A stretch of DNA of 11,090 bases from assembly GCA_016214105.1 (NCBI GenBank), contig JACRPD010000034.1, forward strand, positions 1 through 11,090, in the 5' to 3' direction. The position numbers and the translations under genes are program-made. Within the stretch, counting starts at the first letter, position 1, and each line of letters begins with the position of its first letter. Shown here one piece after another: positions 5,073 to 10,358 of this stretch. The stretch comes from Candidatus Magasanikiibacteriota bacterium (GTDB lineage: Bacteria; Patescibacteriota; Patescibacteriia; Magasanikbacterales; UBA922). A model generated the notes under the pieces. That model saw nothing but the letters and a program-made list of their open reading frames with translations. It searched no databases and was not told the origin of the DNA.

Positions 5073-6203
5073 ATGTCTTTCCCAGACGCCTCGCTTAATC
5101 TCCTCCGGACGGCCATTGCTTTCGGCCTGATTTCATGTTTAATCGCCTTTCTCTGGGCGCCGATTTTGACTAAGATCCTTTATAAATACAAAATCACCCG
5201 CCGGGCGGAATATGACCCGACGCTGGCTATTTCCGCACGAAAAGGCAAGGCCGGCGTGCCGATTATGGGCGGTTTATTGGTAATTGTGACGATAGCGGTA
5301 ATCACCGGATTATTTAATTGGGAAAGAAAATTTACCTGGATGCCGATTGGCGTAATGCTGTTAGCCGCGCTGTTGGGCGGGATTGATGATATCCTTCATA
5401 TCTACGGTCATGAACGCAGGAACAGAAAACTCGCGCAGGTTTTAAAACTGATTCGCGTGCACAAATCAATTTCACAACGAATTTGGCTGATACTTACTTT
5501 GCCTTGGTCGATTTTCAAACGCTCGTCATTGTGGCTTGGTTCTCATCCGGGCAAAGGCATTCATGTTCATGAAAAATTACTTTTGCAATTCGCGGCCGGC
5601 GCGATTACCGCGTGGTGGATTTATTTCAAACTCGGAGAAAATTGGCGGCAAATTTTTATTCCATTTGACGGTTATATAAATATCGGCTGGTGGCTGATTC
5701 CGTTAATAATATTTTTTGTCATGTTCACCGCCAACGCGGTCAATGTCGCTGATGGCATGGATGGTTTAGCTGGCGGTTCGCTCATGATTACTTTCTCCGC
5801 GCTTACAGTTTTAAGCTGGCTTTCCGGATATCGAGAAATTACTCTGCTTAACGCGACAGCTACCGGCGCTTTGATTACTTACACTTACTTTAATGTCAAG
5901 CCAGCGCGCTTTCAAATGGGCGATGTCGGCTCGCTCGGATTAGGCGCCCTGTTGGCGATTAACACAATTATTATTAATAAAATGCTGTTGCTGCCTTTCT
6001 TTGGTTTTATTTTTTTTCTTGAACTTTGCAGTGTAATCATCCAACTTTTCGGGCGATATTTATTAGGCAAAAGAATTTTTAAAATGGCGCCGCTTCATCA
6101 TCATTTTGAACTTCGCGGCTGGAGCGAAGAAAAAACCGTGATGCGGTTTTGGATTATGCACGCGGCCGTGGTGTTGTTGGGACTGTGGATAGCGCTGTAC
6201 TAA
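5073..6203 (+). CDS. mraY: Phospho-N-acetylmuramoyl-pentapeptide-transferase (MraY)
   Basis: MraY is the integral membrane enzyme that transfers phospho-MurNAc-peptide from the UDP precursor to undecaprenyl phosphate, giving lipid I. All family signatures are present in 376 residues (E. coli 360): GVPIMGG (61-67), the Asp pair in GGIDDI (102-107), NAVNVADGMDGLAGG (221-235), FQMGDVGSLGLG (280-291) and MAPLHHHFE (338-346). About ten hydrophobic segments alternate with short loops from residue 8 to the C-terminus. MGG is preceded by VPI rather than the usual TPT. The ATG at 5073 follows its own promoter with almost no leader. The next gene starts 1 base after the stop, so this is the head of a coupled operon with the Ate1-like gene and the Mur ligase. 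Confidence 0.97.
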   Translation: MSFPDASLNLLRTAIAFGLISCLIAFLWAPILTKILYKYKITRRAEYDPTLAISARKGKAGVPIMGGLLVIVTIAVITGLFNWERKFTWMPIGVMLLAALLGGIDDILHIYGHERRNRKLAQVLKLIRVHKSISQRIWLILTLPWSIFKRSSLWLGSHPGKGIHVHEKLLLQFAAGAITAWWIYFKLGENWRQIFIPFDGYINIGWWLIPLIIFFVMFTANAVNVADGMDGLAGGSLMITFSALTVLSWLSGYREITLLNATATGALITYTYFNVKPARFQMGDVGSLGLGALLAINTIIINKMLLLPFFGFIFFLELCSVIIQLFGRYLLGKRIFKMAPLHHHFELRGWSEEKTVMRFWIMHAAVVLLGLWIALY

Positions 6204-6204
6204 T

Positions 6205-6858
6205 ATGTATCTAAAGTGGGCTGAACAAACTATAACTGACTTCTCTGACTCCAACATTAACTCCCTCTACAACCAGGGCTATTTATTTACGCGTGTTGGC
6301 AAAGGCGTGATGAACCAGACCCGCAGTATTCGCATTGATTTAAAAAAATTCAAACTGACGAGCGAGAATAGACGCATTTTAAAAAAGACGGAAGACATAG
6401 GACTTAGGACATATGACTTGCCGATTGAAGATTATGACTGGAGTATTGGCAAAATGGCGAAGGATTTTTATGAAACAAAATTTGGCAAAGGCATCTTCAG
6501 CGCCAACAAAACAAAAGAATTGCTGACTTCTAACCAATCAAATTTTAATAAATTTTTTATTTACAAAAACAAAACAGACATTGCTGGCTACTGTATAGCA
6601 TTAGAAACAAACAAAATAATCCATTACGCTTATCCGTTCTATCTCCTATCTCCTATCTCTTATCTCCTAAACCCGAACACTGGCCTCGGCATGATGTTAA
6701 AAGCGGTTATTTACGCGAAAGAAAGCGGTAAAAAATACATTTATCTCGGCTCGGCCCAGCGTCCGACTGATACTTACAAATTGCAGTTTGAGGGATTGGA
6801 GTGGTTTGATGGGAAAGGGTGGAAAACAGATATTGATGAACTGAAAAAAATATTATGA
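6205..6858 (+). CDS. GNAT-fold aminoacyltransferase-like protein, Ate1/Bpt type
   Basis: This 217-residue protein resembles the C-terminal half of arginyl/leucyl-tRNA-protein transferases (Ate1/Bpt), members of the GNAT superfamily related in fold to FemABX peptidoglycan transferases. Ate1-like parts are NQTRSIRIDLKKFKLTSENR (37-56), matching the family stretch before its conserved RR, and the C-terminal block TGLGMMLKAVIYAKESG, KKYIYLGSAQ, YKLQFEGLEWF (159-201). The N-terminal cysteines of Ate1 are absent. Its place between mraY (1-base gap) and the Mur ligase (4-base ATGA overlap) suggests it adds an amino acid to a wall precursor, as Fem proteins do. That role is inference; a protein N-terminal transferase or plain acetyltransferase is possible. 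Two short repeats lie in frame, encoding about residues 64-71 and 145-155. Confidence 0.6.
   Translation: MYLKWAEQTITDFSDSNINSLYNQGYLFTRVGKGVMNQTRSIRIDLKKFKLTSENRRILKKTEDIGLRTYDLPIEDYDWSIGKMAKDFYETKFGKGIFSANKTKELLTSNQSNFNKFFIYKNKTDIAGYCIALETNKIIHYAYPFYLLSPISYLLNPNTGLGMMLKAVIYAKESGKKYIYLGSAQRPTDTYKLQFEGLEWFDGKGWKTDIDELKKIL
6394..6419. repeat. 26-bp repeat inside the Ate1-like gene
   Basis: This is the inverted second copy of the 3779-3804 element, with 3 differences in 26 bases. It is translated in frame as DIGLRTYD, between two family-like segments. Confidence 0.85.
6639..6670. repeat. Heptamer tandem repeat inside the Ate1-like gene
   Basis: CCTATCT-type units with period 7, about four and a half copies (6639-6670, one unit CTTATCT). 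Translated in frame as YLLSPISYLLN. Confidence 0.85.
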
Positions 6859-8210
6859 AACATATTCACTTCATCGGCATCTGCGGCGTCGCGATGAGCG
6901 CGCTGGCTTTGGCATTCAAAAAAGCCGGGTGGCAAGTTACTGGAAGCGACGTGGGTATTTATCCGCCGATTTCCGATTATCTTAAAAAAAACAAAGTTGA
7001 CTATTATACCGGTTGGCATCCAGAAAAGATGTCCCCTTCGGCAAGCTCAGGGCAAAGGCCGGATTTAGTTGTTGTCGGTAATGTCGCCGGATCAACCAAC
7101 CCCGAATGGCTTTACACGCAAGAACATAAGCTTGAATACAAATCTTATCCGGAGCTGATCGCGGAATATTTTGTCAAAAAAAATTCCATTGTCTGCGCCG
7201 GAACTTATGGCAAAACCACCACTGCCGCGTTGTTGAGTTGGATTTTGACGCAAGCCGGAATGGAGCCAAATTATATGTTTGGGGGGCTGACGGTTGATGT
7301 CGAATTTCCATCAGCGATGCTCCCACCTCACCCTCGCCCTCTCCTCGGGCAGGAGAGGGAATATTCCGTGCTCGAAGGCGATGAATATAAAAGCTCGCGC
7401 TGGGACAATCGGCCGAAATTCGCGCACTATTCCCCCACCCACCTGCTCTTAACAGCGGTAGAATGGGATCACGCGGATGTGTATCCGACGGAAGAGAGTT
7501 ATTTTGCGGCTTTTGAGAATTTAGTAAAGTCAGTGCCGAAAAATGGGACGATTGTGATGAATGAAAGTGTATCATTGAACATTGAACATGGACCATGGAA
7601 CAAACCGACGATTAAAACATATGGAAAATCTGGTAGCGCTGATTATAGATATTATGATGTCAAACAAAATAACGATGGCATAGAATTTAAAATCGCTATG
7701 TGTGCTCCATGCTCCATGATCCATGATCCATCTTACGTATTACGTGCAAACACCCTCGGCAACTACATGGCTGAAAACATCACCGGCGCGTTCGCGATGG
7801 CGTGTGAGATTGGAATTAAGCCGGAGATAATTATTAAAGCCATTAGCGAGTTTAAGGGATTAAAAAGGAGATTGGAAAAAAGATTTGAAGGCGAGATAAC
7901 TGTGTTTGATGATATCGCCCATTCGCCGGCGAAAGCGCAATCGGCTTTGGAGACATTAAGAAAGATTTATCTAGGAAAGATTCCTCGCTCCGCTCGGAAT
8001 GACAAGCACCGTGTGATTGCGATATTCGAACCCAACACCGGCAACAGACAGCCGGAAGCGATTCCGAATTATGATAATAAATTCAGCGCGGCTGATTTAG
8101 TTATAATTCCTGGATTAACCCGTATCAAACACGACCAAAAAAAATCCCCGCCGCTTGAGGGTGAGGAATTAGCAAAAATTATCAGTAAAACACATTCGAA
8201 TGTTAAGTAG
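6855..8210 (+). CDS. mpl: Mpl/MurC-like Mur ligase, interrupted by an in-frame TAG
   Basis: Mur ligases of this branch join an amino acid or peptide to UDP-MurNAc with ATP. Visible are the N-terminal Rossmann motif IHFIGICGVAMSALA (4-18) with GSD (30-32), the P-loop AGTYGKTTT (115-123), EGDEY (174-178), DHADVYP (205-211), FKGLKRRLEKR (333-343) and the C-terminal VFDDIAHSPAKA (350-361). DEYKSSRWDNRPKFAHY resembles the DEY..FFDKRSKF..Y signature of Mpl (murein tripeptide ligase) more than MurC, so Mpl is preferred. The usual central His of the G-x-H-N segment is replaced (GNYMAEN, 302-308). The frame stops at TAG (8208-8210), but the same frame continues with a family-like C-terminus to 8339; the stop removes the last 42 residues. 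Five short repeats lie in this gene. It overlaps the upstream gene by 4 bases and has no Shine-Dalgarno site. Confidence 0.85.
   Translation: MKHIHFIGICGVAMSALALAFKKAGWQVTGSDVGIYPPISDYLKKNKVDYYTGWHPEKMSPSASSGQRPDLVVVGNVAGSTNPEWLYTQEHKLEYKSYPELIAEYFVKKNSIVCAGTYGKTTTAALLSWILTQAGMEPNYMFGGLTVDVEFPSAMLPPHPRPLLGQEREYSVLEGDEYKSSRWDNRPKFAHYSPTHLLLTAVEWDHADVYPTEESYFAAFENLVKSVPKNGTIVMNESVSLNIEHGPWNKPTIKTYGKSGSADYRYYDVKQNNDGIEFKIAMCAPCSMIHDPSYVLRANTLGNYMAENITGAFAMACEIGIKPEIIIKAISEFKGLKRRLEKRFEGEITVFDDIAHSPAKAQSALETLRKIYLGKIPRSARNDKHRVIAIFEPNTGNRQPEAIPNYDNKFSAADLVIIPGLTRIKHDQKKSPPLEGEELAKIISKTHSNVK
7033..7058. repeat. Dispersed short repeat inside the Mur ligase (copy 2)
   Basis: The reverse complement contains TTGCCCTGAGC and ends CGAAGGGG, matching the copy at 2502-2526. 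It is translated in frame as SPSASSGQR just before the conserved PDLVVVGN strand. Confidence 0.7.
7326..7359. repeat. Hairpin repeat inside the Mur ligase
   Basis: CCCTCTCCT (7337-7345) and AGGAGAGGG (7351-7359) form a perfect 9-bp stem with a 5-base loop, preceded by CCTCACCCTCG. Its second copy, inverted, lies at 9553-9587 (20 of 21 bases over the left part). Translated in frame as a Pro-rich insert PPHPRPLLGQERE before the EGDEY motif. Confidence 0.85.
7574..7601. repeat. Heptamer tandem repeat inside the Mur ligase
   Basis: Four period-7 units: ATTGAAC, ATTGAAC, ATGGACC, ATGGAAC. Translated in frame as SLNIEHGPWN. Confidence 0.85.
7704..7746. repeat. Double heptamer array inside the Mur ligase
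   Basis: GCTCCAT twice and GATCCAT twice (7704-7731), then TTACGTA and TTACGTG (7733-7746), all with period 7. Translated in frame as APCSMIHDPSYVLRA. Confidence 0.85.
7979..8003. repeat. Dispersed 25-bp repeat inside the Mur ligase
   Basis: It runs from GATTCCTCG to GCTCGGAATGAC. A 26-bp copy in the same orientation is at 9250-9275, in the PLP enzyme gene. Translated in frame as IPRSARND. Confidence 0.85.
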
Positions 8211-8339
8211 ATTTCTGATGATAAAAAATTAATTGACTTTTTAGTGGAAAACAAATGCGCTGGAGACGTAATCGTCTTTCTGGGTAGCCATGGATTTAGG
8301 GGGATGATTGAAGAATTAATAAGAGGCCTACGAGGCTGA
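8211..8339 (+). pseudogene. C-terminal remainder of the Mur ligase after the TAG
   Basis: Directly in frame after TAG 8208-8210, 42 codons run to TGA at 8337-8339. They read ISDDKKLIDFL, then AGDVIVFLGSHGFRGMIEEL, which corresponds to the family's closing segment (GDVVLFMSNGGFGGIHEKLL in Mpl-type ligases). Tyr would fit the codon position of the TAG, one base from TAT or TAC. The last few residues (GLRG) come from the nonamer repeat. Either the gene is newly broken, the stop is read through, or the base is an assembly error. Confidence 0.75.
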
Positions 8340-8364
8340 CAATGCTTACGAGGCTTACAAGGCC
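8323..8364. repeat. Nonamer tandem repeat at the Mur ligase end
   Basis: Four period-9 units (GAGGCCTAC, GAGGCTGAC, AATGCTTAC, GAGGCTTAC), then AAGGCC, with a palindrome-like tail to about 8373. Same family as 2061-2100. It contains the distal TGA of the ligase frame and fills the gap before the convergent zinc-ribbon gene. Confidence 0.8.
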
Positions 8365-8373
8365 TTGCGAGCC

Positions 8374-8535
8374 CTACTTGCCTTCATCCACAATCTCTGC
8401 TACAACTTCTTCACCAATCGCGTTTACCAACAACGAAATCCCGCACATCTGGCACTCAATGACATTCCCCACCGCCAGATTTGGATAGCGGGAAAGATCC
8501 ACCTCATTTTTACACTCTGGACAGATCAGTTTCAT
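8374..8535 (-). CDS. LysW-like small zinc-ribbon protein
   Basis: This 53-residue frame (ATG at 8535, TAG at 8374-8376) encodes a zinc ribbon: CPEC at 5-8 and CQMC at 28-31, spaced by 19 residues, followed by GISLLVNAIGEEVV. The layout (two CxxC knuckles, an acidic segment after the first, CG-x-x-L after the second) matches LysW and related amino-group carrier proteins, where the C-terminal Glu carries alpha-aminoadipate or glutamate during lysine or arginine synthesis. The terminal EDWGE motif of LysW is absent: this protein ends EIVDEGK, so carrier function is doubtful and it may be a structural zinc ribbon. It is divergent from the PLP enzyme and convergent with the Mur ligase. It has no Shine-Dalgarno site and is shorter than common gene-finder cut-offs. 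Confidence 0.8.
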   Translation of the reverse strand: MKLICPECKNEVDLSRYPNLAVGNVIECQMCGISLLVNAIGEEVVAEIVDEGK

Positions 8536-8564
8536 AAGAGTAAAGTTAGTGTTAATGTGAAAAT

Positions 8565-8593
8565 ATGATACAATAAAAGCAACTTAAATGCAA
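8565..8593 (-). promoter_or_regulatory. Candidate promoter of the zinc-ribbon gene
   Basis: On the minus strand there is TTGCAT (8593-8588), a 17-bp spacer and TATCAT (8570-8565). It overlaps the PLP-gene promoter on the other strand, so the two could compete. Confidence 0.4.
8566..8574 (+). promoter_or_regulatory. Extended -10 promoter of the PLP enzyme gene
   Basis: TGATACAAT is a TGn-extended -10 with TACAAT one base from consensus. The -35 (TTAGTG, 8546-8551) is weak, as is common with an extended -10. A start near 8581 gives a leader of about 15 bases without a Shine-Dalgarno site. Confidence 0.5.
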
Positions 8594-8595
8594 AT

Positions 8596-9546
8596 ATGAA
8601 GACAATCCAAATGCCGTATGGCGAACTGGCCCAAGCGCTCGGGGTAAAAGATGTTTACCTTAAACGCGAGGATCAGCACAAATACGGCTCGCACAAAGGG
8701 CGTTCAATCCCGCTGATGATAAAAAAATACTTCAAAGAAGACGGTAAAATTGACTTCGTGATTTCTTCTTCCGGCAACGCGGCGCTCGCCGCCATTCATG
8801 CCGCGCAAGCGCATAACCGCAACAATCCGAGCAAAATCAAGCTCACGGTTTTTGTCGGCCAAAATATTGATCAAAAAAAATTAAAACTTCTTTTGTTGAC
8901 GATTGAAGACGCGAAAATTAAAATTGAACAAGTGGAAAGGCCGAAACAGTCCGCGTTTCAAATGGATAAGGATGGCGCCGCAAAAATCCTGCGCCAATCA
9001 ACCGATGATAACGCACTTTTAGGATATTTTGAGCTTGCGGAAGAGCTGGACAAGATACCAAATCTCGCGGCAATTTTCATCCCGACTTCTTCCGGCACGA
9101 CCGCGCAAGGTTTAAGCGAAGCGTTTTGGACGGATAATTATTTAAAATTAAAAAATCGTCCGCAGATTCATATTGTTCAAACCACCACTTGTCATCCGAT
9201 TGCGGAAGCGTTTGATCTGGCGGGTGCCGCGCAATTAACTGATACAAGGGATTCCTCGGCTTCGCTCGGAATGACAGACAACGAAAGCCTGGTGTCAATT
9301 GCATCAGCAATAGTAGACCGCACTGCTATACGAAAACCAAAAGTTGTGGAGTCTGTCAAAACCAGCGGAGGGTCTGGTTGGATTATTGATGATAAAGAAA
9401 TTATGGAAGCGATAAATTTAGTTAAAGAAACTTGCAAACTCGTTATTTCTCCCAACAGCGCGCTTTCTGTCGCCGGCCTCAAAAAAGCCGCGCTCTCCGG
9501 CTGGCAGTGGAACGGACCGGTGGTCTGTTTGGTGACGGGGATGTAA
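8596..9546 (+). CDS. Fold-type II PLP enzyme, threonine-synthase/cysteine-synthase superfamily
   Basis: A 316-residue pyridoxal-phosphate enzyme of the tryptophan synthase beta superfamily. The Schiff-base Lys is Lys34 in LKREDQHKYGSHKGR (22-36). The substrate/PLP loop SSSGNAA is at 57-63. TSSGTTAQGL (164-173) takes the place of the usual Gly-rich phosphate-binding loop. The C-terminus SPNSALSVAGLKKA and VVCLVTGM closes the domain. It lacks the N-terminal zinc-ribbon region of many threonine synthases, and the phosphate loop is not the standard GGGG type, so the reaction (beta or gamma elimination/replacement, or deamination) is open. An in-frame dispersed repeat encodes about residues 218-228. 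It is a single-gene plus-strand unit, divergent from the LysW-like gene. Confidence 0.8.
   Translation: MKTIQMPYGELAQALGVKDVYLKREDQHKYGSHKGRSIPLMIKKYFKEDGKIDFVISSSGNAALAAIHAAQAHNRNNPSKIKLTVFVGQNIDQKKLKLLLLTIEDAKIKIEQVERPKQSAFQMDKDGAAKILRQSTDDNALLGYFELAEELDKIPNLAAIFIPTSSGTTAQGLSEAFWTDNYLKLKNRPQIHIVQTTTCHPIAEAFDLAGAAQLTDTRDSSASLGMTDNESLVSIASAIVDRTAIRKPKVVESVKTSGGSGWIIDDKEIMEAINLVKETCKLVISPNSALSVAGLKKAALSGWQWNGPVVCLVTGM
9250..9275. repeat. Dispersed 26-bp repeat inside the PLP enzyme gene
   Basis: It runs from GATTCCTCGG to GCTCGGAATGAC; the second copy is at 7979-8003. Translated in frame as DSSASLGMTD between two family-like segments. Confidence 0.85.
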
Positions 9547-9552
9547 CATTTT

Positions 9553-9587
9553 CCATCTCCTCATCAGAGGAGAGGGCGAGGGAGAGG
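9553..9587. repeat. Hairpin repeat in the spacer after the PLP enzyme
   Basis: TCTCCTC (9556-9562) pairs with GAGGAGA (9567-9573), followed by GGGCGAGGGAGAGG. It is the inverted copy of the intragenic element at 7326-7359. No T-tract follows, so it is not a clear terminator. Confidence 0.75.
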
Positions 9588-9631
9588 TCTCGTCAACTCA
9601 CAATGCTATACAAAAAAATGAACCAAAAAAT

Positions 9632-10354
9632 TTACCTACAACTTGTCAGGGGTTGACAAACACTCACAATATTCGCCCCATCTTTTTTGTTACTCCTCTT
9701 TCCCCATTTCTTTCTATTCCCCCATTTCTCATAATACTGTTTTTTAACTTCAAAACCCGCTTGGTTCAAAAGTTTCTTCAATTCCAAGGGAGAAAAAGCG
9801 TGATAATACCTTTTAGCCAACACTATCCCGAGATCACTCTTCCATGGAATTTCATAGTTATTATTCCCGATATCTTTATATTCTTTAGACTCAATTTTTT
9901 TCTCGCGCCAACCTCCTCTTAGGTTCCAATTTGTCATTATCAGTTGTCCGTCCGGTGTTAAAACTCTTTTCATCTCCCGCAATGCTTCCAGCATCAAATC
10001 TTTTGATAAAAGATGGTGGAAAGTATTGATACAAAAAATTTTATCAAACTCTCCATCATGAAACGGCAATTTTGTCATCTCCGCTCTGACGAATTTTATT
10101 TTAGGAAATTTCTTGCGCGCGATTTTGAGAGGCTCAATGCTTTGGTCAGCGCCGACGTAATCAATTGACCGGCCGGCAAAAACCTGATACAATCTCCCCC
10201 ACCCGCAGCCGAGGTCAAGAATCTTGTCACCGTCGTCAAGATATTGTTCTAAAAAGCGCAATTCATCAAGCCGATACTGACGTTTTAGTAAAAACTCATC
10301 AGCAATGAGGTTGTAAGCGAGGCGATTTTGTTTTATTATATCTTTGGGGTTCAT
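9632..10354 (-). CDS. SAM-dependent methyltransferase, Trm9/ALKBH8-like
   Basis: A class I methyltransferase of 240 residues counted from ATG at 10354. Motif I is KILDLGCGWGR (44-54), the acidic strand end VGADQS (67-72), and the later motif FDKIFCINTFHHL (103-115), then MKRVLTPDGQLIMTNWN (128-144). The layout, with LAYNLIADEF near the N-terminus and YYHAFSPLELKKLLNQAGFEV near the end, resembles Trm9/ALKBH8, which methylate the carboxymethyl group on wobble uridine of tRNA. The head-to-head Elp3 gene makes that role more likely; still, small methyltransferases are easily misassigned. A longer frame starting at 10468 is rejected as the start, since its extra 38 residues are antisense to the beginning of Elp3. 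TAA is at 9632-9634. Confidence 0.75.
   Translation of the reverse strand: MNPKDIIKQNRLAYNLIADEFLLKRQYRLDELRFLEQYLDDGDKILDLGCGWGRLYQVFAGRSIDYVGADQSIEPLKIARKKFPKIKFVRAEMTKLPFHDGEFDKIFCINTFHHLLSKDLMLEALREMKRVLTPDGQLIMTNWNLRGGWREKKIESKEYKDIGNNNYEIPWKSDLGIVLAKRYYHAFSPLELKKLLNQAGFEVKKQYYEKWGNRKKWGKRSNKKDGANIVSVCQPLTSCR
10311..10339 (+). promoter_or_regulatory. Candidate promoter of the Elp3 gene, inside the methyltransferase gene
   Basis: TTGTAA (10311-10316), a 17-bp spacer and TATTAT (10334-10339). The start near 10346 leaves about 13 bases before the ATG at 10359. The -35 is identical to that of the gene at 2130. Confidence 0.5.
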
Positions 10355-10358
10355 AAAT

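Noticed and set aside
8208..8210. General TAG reassignment in this organism
   Set aside because: TAG ends the 102-aa gene and the zinc-ribbon gene at plausible places, so at most a local readthrough is supported.
8365..8568. Plus-strand open frame of 67 aa before the PLP gene
   Set aside because: It is antisense to the zinc-ribbon gene, whose CxxC pairs are convincing, and has no start signals of its own.
9643..9659. Hairpin TTGTCA/TGACAA at the methyltransferase 3' end as its terminator
   Set aside because: The stem is only 6 bp, lies before the stop codon, and the nearest T-run on the minus strand is more than 10 bases away.
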